A stretch of 33,474 nucleotides of DNA from Rikenellaceae bacterium (GCA_031256675.1 JAIRQC010000111.1:1-33474); one strand, 5' to 3'; positions 19,216 to 27,496 are shown, numbered from the stretch's first letter. Numbers and translations are program-made. Notes: generated by a model from the letters alone, not told the origin.

Positions 19216-19259
19216 ATGTCACACCGGACACAACTGAACCGTTGTGTCCGGCATGACAT
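19216..19259. repeat. Long hairpin (11 bp plus 6 bp arms)
   Basis: ATGTCA-CA-CCGGACACAAC-TGAACC-GTTGTGTCCGG-CA-TGACAT. Confidence 0.9.
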
Positions 19260-19435
19260 TTCGACTGTCCGTTATTGCGAGTGGCAGCCCTAAGTAATCA
19301 GGGAAAATACCTGCCTCGCCTGACTCGTCCGTTTCATTTGCCTCTTTTCCATGTCGCATTCGGAGTTGGCGGCTTCCTCAAGCTGCCACGGCACTCTCTG
19401 CCGACAACCTCTGCCCTCGCAACGCCGCCTGGCTC

Positions 19436-19567
19436 CCCCTGTCATTTCGAGCGAACTCGACGGCCCTCGGCTTGGCGGTTGCTTCACCCGTCGGGTTCGT
19501 CGGGTTTGTTGGGTTCGCAATGACGAAGACCCTACCGTGTTGCTCCGCCGTCAGAATCCGCAATGAC
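19436..19567. repeat. REP-like interspersed element with internal degenerate copies
   Basis: TCATTTCGAGCGAACTCGA...GGTTCGCAATGACGAAG...CCGCAATGACGGAG. Confidence 0.6.
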
Positions 19568-19744
19568 GGAGACCGCACAAGGTCGCTACATCTATTGTAA
19601 CCTCGTAACCCTTTCGCCTTATCCGCTTCGCGGGGAACAGTTACCTCTCTTCGCCTTGTCCGCGCCGCCCACCGGCAACTGTGCTGCCTGACGGGCGACC
19701 TGCGGGCTCCGGTCGGTGAGTAAATTCTCCGCTTCGCGTCGAAT

Positions 19745-20563
19745 TTAGTTGTCCACCTGTATGGTTATCGGCAGGCGGTAGGACATCCTTACCGTGCGAC
19801 CGTTCATCACTGCCGGGTTCCACTTCCGCGCGTTCTCTATCGCCTTGACAGCCTGCGCCGCAATGTCGGGATAGCCGCCGTCGCGAACCACAACAATATC
19901 GGTGAGCGAACCGTTTCTATTTACAACGAACTTAAACTCCAAGTTCAACGCGGTCAGGCCGTTCGACAGCGTGATCCCCGTCAGGCTTTCGGCGATGTAC
20001 CGCCGGAAATCGTAACCCGGATCGGCCGGCACTTCTATCTCTCCCGGCGACAGCGGGCCTGTTGGCGGCTCGATGATCGTCGTGGGCAGCGTCGTTTCCG
20101 GCTGTTGGTCTATGAGTATAGTACCGTCCGGATCGCCCGTTATGGTCTCCCTGCCTGAAACAGCGTTGACAAACGCGCTTTGCGGCGGCATCTCTTCATT
20201 CGCGTCGGGCGCCACCACCGGCGGCCTGAACCTGATTATATCCTGCGCCGACAGCTGATTTTCCGGCGGCGGCGATGTGGGCGGCACGATCGGTTCCGGC
20301 GTATCCGCCGGCGGGTTCAGATCAATAATAACGAACGGATCGGCGAATATTGTCTTCTGTTCCCCGTCGCCAAAACTGAATTTGTTTGCCAGCAGCGGCA
20401 GGCTGACCAGCAGCGAGAAAGCCGTCACACCGATTGCCAGCGCCTTGACTGTCGTGCTCGCCCCCTTGCGGCGCATTTCGTATGCTCCGTAATCCTTGTT
20501 GCGTCCCTCAAATACCGTATCGATCCATTCCTGACCGAACAGGTTAGCTCCATTCTTAAACAT
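19745..20563 (-). CDS. tonB: TonB family protein, paralogue 2
   Basis: N-terminal WIDTVFEGRNKDYGAYEMRRKG; Pro-rich linker; C-terminal VRDGGYPDIAAQAVKAIENARKWNPAVMNGRTVRMSYRLPITIQ. Confidence 0.85.
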   Translation of the reverse strand: MFKNGANLFGQEWIDTVFEGRNKDYGAYEMRRKGASTTVKALAIGVTAFSLLVSLPLLANKFSFGDGEQKTIFADPFVIIDLNPPADTPEPIVPPTSPPPENQLSAQDIIRFRPPVVAPDANEEMPPQSAFVNAVSGRETITGDPDGTILIDQQPETTLPTTIIEPPTGPLSPGEIEVPADPGYDFRRYIAESLTGITLSNGLTALNLEFKFVVNRNGSLTDIVVVRDGGYPDIAAQAVKAIENARKWNPAVMNGRTVRMSYRLPITIQVDN

Positions 20564-20792
20564 AATCTTGTGTTTAACAGATGAATGGTTTTGTTTCTCA
20601 TGCAGCCTGCCGGTTGTCGGCAGCGTCAGAGTTCTTTCGGGCTAATCCTGGTGACCGATCAGGCGTCACCCGAGCGCAGTCAATATCATCGAAACCCCAA
20701 TTTTCACCGCCCCGCCTTTTCGGGGCATTAATTTATTAATATTTTGCCGGCGCGCAGCCCGCGCCTGACGTCTCTCACCTGTCTCTCACCCG

Positions 20793-20898
20793 CACAGGTT
20801 TGCGTCCATACCTCCTGTTTATTTCCGCACAGGTTTGCAGTTCATGCCTCCTGTTTCTTTCCGTACAGGTTTGCAGTCTGCATCTCACGCTGTCCCCG
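20793..20898. repeat. 35/36-bp tandem repeat, about 3 copies
   Basis: yACAGGTTTGC at 20793, 20828 and 20864 with conserved CCTCCTGTTTxTTTCCG spacers. Confidence 0.85.
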
Positions 20899-20904
20899 TG
20901 CCTC

Positions 20905-21147
20905 TTATTCCTCCCACCCCCGGTACTGACGCCACAGCCGCCAGGCGCGGAACAGGGCGTAAACTGTCAGCAGCAGGCCGAAAGCACGTTTGTAGGTCGG
21001 CGACATGTAGAAGGGCAGCCGACTGCCGAAAAACAGGAACGCAACCCCCAATGACAGGTATATCAGCAGGAAAGCCGTCCCTAAAACCAGCATAAATCTC
21101 CCTGTGAGAGATTTATGCCGGATAGTTGATCTGTTGTCTGGCGCCAT
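20905..21147 (-). CDS. Small membrane protein (80 aa, 2 TM) in the TonB cluster
   Basis: Two hydrophobic segments; position between tonB and the PstS-like gene; start could instead be the internal ATG at 21093. Confidence 0.65.
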   Translation of the reverse strand: MAPDNRSTIRHKSLTGRFMLVLGTAFLLIYLSLGVAFLFFGSRLPFYMSPTYKRAFGLLLTVYALFRAWRLWRQYRGWEE

Positions 21148-21270
21148 AATTCAAACTCTCGGTTACATTGTCAAGTGCAGGAACGCGCCCCCGACCTTGT
21201 TGCCAACCAGTTCCCTCGCCGCCGCCATGTGTTGCCCTTGCGGGCGACCTGCGGGCTCCGGTCGGTGAGT

Positions 21271-21296
21271 AACTTCTCCGCAGTGCGGAGAAGTTA
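21271..21296 (-). terminator. Hairpin overlapping the tonB paralogue 1 stop codon
   Basis: AACTTCTCCG-CAGTG-CGGAGAAGTT perfect 10-bp stem; no U-tract, so could be a stability/processing element instead. Confidence 0.5.
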
Positions 21297-22124
21297 GTTG
21301 GACACCTGTATGGTTATCGGCAGGCGGTACGACATCCTCACAGGGCGGCCGTTCATCACGGCGGGGCTCCATTTGGGCGCCTTGCCGATCACCTTTACTG
21401 CCTGGTCGGCGATGTCGGGATAACCGCCGTCGCGCAACACCTGAATATCGGTCAGCGCGCCGCTCTTCTCGACCACGAACTTGATCTCCATGCGGAGTTC
21501 GGTCAGTCCGTCCGACAGCGTGAGGCCGGTCAGGTTTTCGGCGATGTACTGCCGGAAGGCGTTGATGCCTCCGGGCGGCTGGGCCTGCACCTCGACGGAA
21601 GTCTGGTCGTGCACCGTCCTGTCCTCCGTGACCGTTTTGGCCGTAACCACCTCGACCGGAGTTTCGTCGATCACGACGCCTCCGTCGTCGGTAGCGGCGA
21701 CGTTCTTGCTCCCTGCGATCACATCTTTAAGGTCTTTCTGCGAGACTATCTCCTCGACGACCGCTTCGTCCGGGGCCACCACCGGAGGGGTAAACCTCTT
21801 GATCTCTACGGATGTGGTCTCCTCGGGCTTCTGCTGCTGCTGAGGTATGTCCTTCGGGAGCTCCTCGGGCGGCGTATCGAGTATCGTGGCCAGCGTGACC
21901 ACCTCGTCGATAGTCTCGCGGCCGCTTCCGCCGAAGTCGAAATTGTCGAGCAACTTCGGCAGTCCGACCAGGAACGAGAACCCGAGCACGCCTATCACCG
22001 TGGAGATCACGGTGATAACGGAGCCCCTGCGCCGCAGGTCGTAGGCGCCGTACTCCTTGTTGCGCCCCTCGAAAACGGTGTCTATCCACTTCTGTTCGAA
22101 CAGGTTTATTCTTGATTTAAGCAT
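21294..22124 (-). CDS. tonB: TonB family protein, paralogue 1
   Basis: WIDTVFEGRNKEYGAYDLRRRG N-terminus; C-terminal VLRDGGYPDIADQAVKVIGKAPKWSPAVMNGRPVRMSYRLPITIQ. Confidence 0.9.
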   Translation of the reverse strand: MLKSRINLFEQKWIDTVFEGRNKEYGAYDLRRRGSVITVISTVIGVLGFSFLVGLPKLLDNFDFGGSGRETIDEVVTLATILDTPPEELPKDIPQQQQKPEETTSVEIKRFTPPVVAPDEAVVEEIVSQKDLKDVIAGSKNVAATDDGGVVIDETPVEVVTAKTVTEDRTVHDQTSVEVQAQPPGGINAFRQYIAENLTGLTLSDGLTELRMEIKFVVEKSGALTDIQVLRDGGYPDIADQAVKVIGKAPKWSPAVMNGRPVRMSYRLPITIQVSN

Positions 22125-22175
22125 AACGACTCTTTTTTTAATGAACTTACGGAATTTCGGCCCGGTCAGTCGGGC

Positions 22176-22751
22176 TTAGTTCAATCCCTTTTCGTCCAAC
22201 AGTTTAAGGTCATCGGGAGTAATGTCGACGATGGCGTATGTATCGACGCTCGTTATCGCCATCTCGTCCAGCGCATCCACAACGTTGTGGTAGAGCGATT
22301 TCTCGCTCGGTTGAATGATCACGATCAGCCCTTTTCTCAGCGAGTCGGGCATGTTATCAGTGTTGCCCATCGCCTGATCGACCACCCTTTTTTGCTCGAT
22401 CAGCACATTACGGATGCCTTCGCGCCCGTAGCCCGTCACTGTCGGGGGGATAATCGGCTCCTTGAGCTGTCCCTTGTAGTAGACCAGCTGGTTATGTGTG
22501 CCCAGCACCAGCGTCAGGGTACGACTTGCGGCCACATTGGTCTTGTCGTCGTTACCCTTGGCGTCTTTCTCCTTGTCCGGCATCGCCAGGTTCATCGACT
22601 GGGGCTTTTGGAGGGTCGTGGTAAGCATGAAGAACGTTATCAGCAGGAACGCGAGGTCGACCATAGCCGTCAGGTCGACCTTGGCGTTCATCTTCTTGCT
22701 TCTGACCTTTTTGCCGCCGCCTTTGGGATCCGGTACATTTAATTCAGCCAT
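22176..22751 (-). CDS. exbD: ExbD/TolR family biopolymer transport protein
   Basis: KMNAKVDLTAMVDLAFLLITFFMLTTTL. Confidence 0.9.
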   Translation of the reverse strand: MAELNVPDPKGGGKKVRSKKMNAKVDLTAMVDLAFLLITFFMLTTTLQKPQSMNLAMPDKEKDAKGNDDKTNVAASRTLTLVLGTHNQLVYYKGQLKEPIIPPTVTGYGREGIRNVLIEQKRVVDQAMGNTDNMPDSLRKGLIVIIQPSEKSLYHNVVDALDEMAITSVDTYAIVDITPDDLKLLDEKGLN

Positions 22752-22770
22752 TTTTTTCCCAGTTTTTCAA

Positions 22771-23406
22771 TTAAAAGTCCTCGTTTCGCAGTCCGGTAAC
22801 AAGGTAGAAGTTGTTCTTTTTCTGCCGTTGCAGGATGTCGATCACCTTCTTGACCATCGGATAGTCGATGTTCTTGCCACCCTTTATCGCCACGTCAAGG
22901 TCGCGTTTGGTCGGGTTCTCCTTTTTGGCGTCGAGCGTCCTCGAAGCGAAACGGGCGTTCAGCACCCAGTCGTAGAGCTGGTTGTTGGCCGAGTCGAGGG
23001 GGATGCCTGGCTGTATGCCGGGTCTCGCCCTGTCCGAGGCGCTCATGGCTATCAGGCTGTGCATCTGCTTGATGTCCACCCCGAAATACTCTATCAGCGA
23101 GAATGTCTTCTTCTCGTCTTCGGTGAAGGTGACGTTGTATTTCTCGCCCATCTTTTCGAGCATCATGATGCGGACGTCCTGTCCCGTGACCCCGAAGAAT
23201 ACGGTGCTGTCGCCGATGGTGATGGTCGCCAGATTGGAGTCGGGCAGCTTGGTCTGCACCGTCGACGCGGGCGCATCGACCGGAAAAGGCTCCGGCTGCC
23301 GCGCCTGGGCCGTCATAATGAAGAAGGAGAGCAGCAGGAACGCCACGTCGCACATGGCGGTCATATCGACGCTCGTCCTCTTCTTTGAGATTTTTACTTT
23401 TGCCAT
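22771..23406 (-). CDS. exbD: ExbD/TolR family biopolymer transport protein
   Basis: KRTSVDMTAMCDVAFLLLSFFIMTAQ. Confidence 0.9.
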   Translation of the reverse strand: MAKVKISKKRTSVDMTAMCDVAFLLLSFFIMTAQARQPEPFPVDAPASTVQTKLPDSNLATITIGDSTVFFGVTGQDVRIMMLEKMGEKYNVTFTEDEKKTFSLIEYFGVDIKQMHSLIAMSASDRARPGIQPGIPLDSANNQLYDWVLNARFASRTLDAKKENPTKRDLDVAIKGGKNIDYPMVKKVIDILQRQKKNNFYLVTGLRNEDF

Positions 23407-23566
23407 ACTCTTAGCGTTTTAATGTTACTTGCGCCGAAAAACGCAAGTTCTTGAAACTTTCCGAAAATCTGCCTTTTCACGGTTTGCCCGGCCGCGTGGC
23501 CGGTGTTTGGCATTGCCGGGGCGGGCGCAACGCGGAAAAAACTGCTTTCAGGAGTTTTCAACACTA

Positions 23567-24394
23567 TTAGCCCTTGACTTTCTTGTAGGACTGTGTGATG
23601 GCAAAACCGGCCTCGTCGATAAAATAGGTCAGGGTGTCGATCTTTGCGGTGAAGAAGTTGTAGGCAATGGTGGCGAGGATCGAGGTGCCGATACCGGTTG
23701 CGGTGTTGATAAGCGCCTCGGAGATACCGGTCGCCAGCTGGGCCGTGTCGGGGGTGCCTGCTACGGAGAGGCCTGCGAAGGCCTTGATCATACCGGTCAC
23801 GGTACCAAGCAGTCCGAACAGCGTACCGATCGAGACCAGCGTTGCGAGGATGGTCATATTTTTCTCCAGCGTCGGCATTTCGAGCGAAGTGGCCTCCTCG
23901 ACCTCCTTGCTGAGCGCCTCGCTCGCATCGTCGGCGTTGAGCCCCTCTGCGCTGACCTCCTTGAACTTAACAAGGGCTGCATGGATAACGTTGGCAACTG
24001 CGCCTTTCTGTTTGCTGCAAGCCGACATGGCCTCGTTTACCTCTCAGAGAGCGATGCAGGACTGAACTTTGTTGACTAACTTGTTCAGGTTGCCCTTGCC
24101 CTCGGCCTTGTTCAGGACGAAGAAGCGCTCGATCGAGAAGACGATCGCCGTCAGCAGCAGCCCGATAAGCACCGGAACGATGTAACCGCCCTTGTAGATC
24201 ATACCGAAGATGTTGCCGTCAAGCGGGTGGGCCGTGGGGTCGCCTTCGGGGTGGGCTGCGGTGGGCTCGAAGTTGGAGGGGTCGCCCATGATGAACTTCC
24301 AGATGCAGAATCCGATGCAGATGCAGATCACGATCGTCAGAGCTGCGAAAACGTTCGATGCGTTCGTCTTGCTGGTTTTTTTAGTCTGTGCCAT
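23567..24394 (-). CDS. exbB: ExbB/TolQ/MotA family proton channel, interrupted by one in-frame TGA at 24044-24046
   Basis: Two track ORFs in the same frame: 24044-24394 (TM1 and cytoplasmic start, ends CIAL*) and 23567-24028 (IGTLFGLLGTVTGMIKAF...TGISEALINTATGIGTSI). Together about 275 residues, normal ExbB layout. Confidence 0.85.
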
Positions 24395-24476
24395 TTTGTT
24401 AGTTATTAAATTATTGGTTTGAGTTGTTTGGAAAATCCATGGGTAATATTTTTTTGGTCAATATTTTATTGTTACC

Positions 24477-24620
24477 GCCGTTTTCGGCTTGTCGCCGGCG
24501 TTGCAGGCTGGTCATTGCTGACGCTGCCACCGTTTGGCTTGTCGTCGGCATTGGGGGCTGGTCATCTCTGACGCTGCCACCGTTTGGCTTGTCGTCGGCG
24601 TTAGGGGCTATGCCGCTATT
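24477..24620. repeat. 50-bp tandem repeat, about 2.8 copies
   Basis: GGCTTGTCG at 24486, 24536 and 24586; unit CCACCGTTTGGCTTGTCGTCGGCATTGGGGGCTGGTCATCTCTGACGCTG. Confidence 0.9.
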
Positions 24621-24639
24621 GCCGCCGCGCCACGGTTTG

Positions 24640-24930
24640 CCTTAAATTTCCTGTTCCCGCCACTCTGCCTTTACTTTCCGTCCTGTCTTTGCTTCCTACT
24701 CTTACACTCTGCCTTCCTTTGCTTCCCCATTCCTAATCTTTGCTTCCCGTTCTGCCTTTGCTTCTTAATTCTTAACACTCCGTCTTGTCTTTGTCCTCCC
24801 AAATTTTTATCTTTGCGCTCCGCCTTTGTCCGCCCTGCCTTGTTTGCATTTCAACCTTTCCACTTTGCCAACTTTTCCGCCTTTGTCCGCCACATCCTGT
24901 CCACTTTTCCGCTTTCGCGCCCCGCCATTT
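24640..24930. repeat. Pyrimidine-rich tract with degenerate CTGCCTTTGCTTCC repeats
   Basis: Strong strand bias (C/T rich on +) with repeated CTTTGCTTCC / CCGCCTTTGTCCGCC words. Confidence 0.7.
24785..24815 (+). promoter_or_regulatory. Candidate plus-strand promoter in the CT-rich tract
   Basis: TTG - N20 - TATCTTTG (24808-24815); low-complexity context raises chance-match risk. Confidence 0.35.
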
Positions 24931-25395
24931 CCGAGCAAGTTCGATGGCGTTCGGGTCGGGTCCGGTTCAGTTCAGGGTCGGTTTGCCTCGATTCGGTTCG
25001 GGGCAGTTTGGCCTCTGGTCGGAGCCAGTTCGCCGTTCTCGCCGTTTTTGTCGACATTTTTTCGCCGCCGCCGCTGTCGCCGCCGCTACGTTTGCAAAAT
25101 TTGCCGCCGAAACCACCCGTCGAATAACTCCGGCAGGAAAATTCAGGCAAACTTTAACTTTTGCACTGAACCGGCATCCAAACTATCGACCGCCACACCT
25201 TGAATATTATAAAATACCTTACTTTCCCGTCTTCTCCCTCTCACGTAAACGCGCCCCGTACCTTGAAAATAATGCTGCGTTCTCTCTCCATGATGCGCTG
25301 CGGAGCGAAATTCCACAAATTTCTCCCATCACGGTCAGGCATTGGAGAGATGATTGCCCACTAATGAGCATACAAATATATGATTTTTTTTTCAG

Positions 25396-25417
25396 AAAAA
25401 TGCAACCGCGCATTTTT
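25396..25417 (+). repeat. Hairpin A with T-tract
   Basis: AAAAATGC-AACCGC-GCATTTTT. Confidence 0.8.
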
Positions 25418-25522
25418 TTCAGATTTCTTTTTCCTGTTTATTTTCGAATAGCCTCCGAAATTTATCCGTCCGGAGCGCTGGTCAGGTGACAAAAAATGCG
25501 CCGTTCGGCCCGAATTGTGATA

Positions 25523-25530
25523 TATATTTG
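25523..25530 (+). promoter_or_regulatory. Candidate -7 element (TATATTTG) for cspA
   Basis: TAnnTTTG match about 92 nt upstream of the cspA ATG; -33 element weak. Confidence 0.45.
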
Positions 25531-25552
25531 CAAAATTTGATTTTTTTTTCGG

Positions 25553-25576
25553 AAAAATTGTTGGAATGCAATTTTT
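25553..25576 (+). promoter_or_regulatory. Hairpin B with T-tract in the predicted cspA leader
   Basis: AAAAATTG-TTGGAATG-CAATTTTT followed by further Ts, 45 nt upstream of the ATG. Confidence 0.6.
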
Positions 25577-25621
25577 TTTGTGTTTCTTTGCAGCGTTATT
25601 TATTTTTAATTTAATTTTAAT

Positions 25622-25822
25622 ATGAAAGGTACTGTTAAATGGTTTGATTCGGCCAAAGGTTACGGCTTTATCACAACGGAAGAGGGCAACGACGTCTTTG
25701 TACACTACACCGGCATTTTGAAAGAGGGCTTCCGCGGCCTCGACGAGGGCCAGAACGTAGAGTTCGAGGTCAGCGAAGGCAAGAAAGGCGAGCAGGCTGT
25801 CAACGTGACTGTAATAGGATAA
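25622..25822 (+). CDS. cspA: Cold shock protein (CspA family)
   Basis: [35 protein letters not shown]1 and RNP2 motifs. Confidence 0.95.
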   Translation: MKGTVKWFDSAKGYGFITTEEGNDVFVHYTGILKEGFRGLDEGQNVEFEVSEGKKGEQAVNVTVIG

Positions 25823-25839
25823 TTAATAGTTTATTGAGC

Positions 25840-25865
25840 CGGTCTGGGACGATTCCCTCAGACCG
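25840..25865 (+). terminator. Hairpin downstream of cspA
   Basis: CGGTCTGGGA-CGAT-TCCC(T)CAGACCG, one bulge; no strong T-tract. Confidence 0.45.
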
Positions 25866-25905
25866 ACATCGGAGACTTGATATCTCAATTACCGCCATTC
25901 ACAAC

Positions 25906-25937
25906 ATATTAGGCCGCCCATACGGGCGGTCTAATAT
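25906..25937 (+). terminator. Second hairpin downstream of cspA
   Basis: ATATTAGGCCGCCC-ATAC-GGGCGGTCTAATAT, 14-bp stem with one G-U pair. Confidence 0.6.
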
Positions 25938-26271
25938 TTATACTTCAAAGGCCATTTCCGCCCTTAAAGAACTAAAGCGGTTGCAGGAGAATATGCAGCA
26001 GGCTACGTCAATAATAACCACACGCCTGTTGACAGCGCTTATGATTCAATCCGGAATCAGGCTTTGAAACTGCAACCGACATGCAAAAGACGTATGTCAC
26101 AACTCACGAATACAATGGTTCAGTGAGGACGATCAGATGGTTGAATGACGAGTCTCTGACGGTGAGATATAGCCTCAAAAACAAATATCCCAAGCTATTT
26201 ACCGACGAATATGGGTTCGACGCAGAGGCGGGCCGCTGAACCGCCCTTTCAACCAGTTGACTCCAATAATG

Positions 26272-27450
26272 TTATTGCTTTGTAAATTCATGTTTCTCGC
26301 CTTCGTGCACGATTGTGACCCTTGCGTCGACGGCTTCTTCCACATGCCCGACGATCTGCGCCTCGACGCCGAAGGAACGGGAAATATCCATGATGGCAGT
26401 GGCCGCCGAGGGATCGACATATAGCTCCATCCTGTGGCCCATGTTGAAGACGGATAACATTTCGCGCATGGATACGCCGCTCTGCTCGCGGATGATGCGG
26501 AACAGGGGCGGAGTGGCGAAGAGGTTGTCCTTGACCACATGCAGCCCGTCGATAAAGTGCAGTACCTTGGTCTGGCCGCCGCCGCTGCAATGCACCATGC
26601 CCCACACCGCCCCGCGACACTCCGCCAACACCCGCGCAATCACGGGAGCATAAGTCCGCGTGGGCGACAGTACAAGTTTGCCCATGGTAACGCCGGTTTC
26701 GGGCTCCGTGTCGGTCAGAGAGTAACCTCCGGTGTAGACCACCTCAGGGGGGATGCCCGCATCGTAACTTTCGGGCCATGCCTCGGCCAGCGCGCGCGCG
26801 AAAACATCGTGCCGGGCCGAGGTGAGGCCGTTGCTGCCCATACCGCCGTTATACTCGGCCTCGTAGATGGCCTGTCCGAACGAACTCAGCCCCACGATGA
26901 CCGATCCGGGACGGATGTTGCGGTTGTCGATCACATCGCTGCGGCGCATACGGGCCGTGACGGTGCTGTCGACGATCACCGTGCGCACCAGATCGCCCAC
27001 GTCGGCCGTTTCACCGCCCGTGGAACAGATCCCCACGCCCAGATCGCGCATCGACTGCAAAAACTCCTCCGTGCCGTTGATGATGGCCGAGACCACCTCG
27101 CCGGGGATCAGCCGCTTGTTGCGCCCGATGGTGGACGAGAGCAGAATGCCGTCCGTTATCCCGACGCAAAGCAGGTCGTCGATGTTCATCACCACTGCGT
27201 CCTGGGCTATGCCGCGCCATACCGACATGTCGCCCGTTTCGCGCCAGTAGACATATGCGAGCGACGATTTGGTGCCCGCCCCGTCGGCGTGCATCACCAC
27301 GCAATGGTCGTCGCTTCCCCCAAGAATGTCGGGAACTATCTTGCAGAAGGCCGTTGGGTATAATCCCCTGTCGATATTGCGAATGGCGGCGTGAACATCC
27401 TCTTTGGCGGACGAGACGCCTCTGAGGGCATAGCGTGAGTCGTTGGACAT
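26272..27450 (-). CDS. purM: Phosphoribosylformylglycinamidine cyclo-ligase (AIR synthase)
   Basis: MHADGAGTKSSLAYVYWRETGD, VMNIDDLLCVG, GGETADVGD, HCSGGGQTKVLHF, NMGHRMELYV. Confidence 0.85.
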   Translation of the reverse strand: MSNDSRYALRGVSSAKEDVHAAIRNIDRGLYPTAFCKIVPDILGGSDDHCVVMHADGAGTKSSLAYVYWRETGDMSVWRGIAQDAVVMNIDDLLCVGITDGILLSSTIGRNKRLIPGEVVSAIINGTEEFLQSMRDLGVGICSTGGETADVGDLVRTVIVDSTVTARMRRSDVIDNRNIRPGSVIVGLSSFGQAIYEAEYNGGMGSNGLTSARHDVFARALAEAWPESYDAGIPPEVVYTGGYSLTDTEPETGVTMGKLVLSPTRTYAPVIARVLAECRGAVWGMVHCSGGGQTKVLHFIDGLHVVKDNLFATPPLFRIIREQSGVSMREMLSVFNMGHRMELYVDPSAATAIMDISRSFGVEAQIVGHVEEAVDARVTIVHEGEKHEFTKQ

Positions 27451-27475
27451 CGTAGCGGTTTTTTAGTGTTGCGTA

Positions 27476-27483
27476 CAAAGGTA
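27476..27483 (-). promoter_or_regulatory. Candidate -7 element (TACCTTTG) for purM
   Basis: TAnnTTTG on the minus strand, 26 nt upstream of the purM ATG. Confidence 0.5.
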
Positions 27484-27496
27484 CGGATTTTTTAGG

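Noticed and set aside
20793-20898. CRISPR-like array
   Set aside because: Only about 3 units, spacers also conserved, no cas genes; it is a plain tandem repeat.
24785-25489. 234-aa plus-strand ORF in the CT-rich region
   Set aside because: Low-complexity Pro/Ser/Phe/Arg composition from biased DNA; no domain.
26081-26239. 52-aa plus-strand ORF (MQKTYVTTHEYNGSVRTIRWLNDESLTVRYSLKNKYPKLF...)
   Set aside because: Protein-like composition, but too short and with no recognised family, promoter or strong SD; left unannotated.
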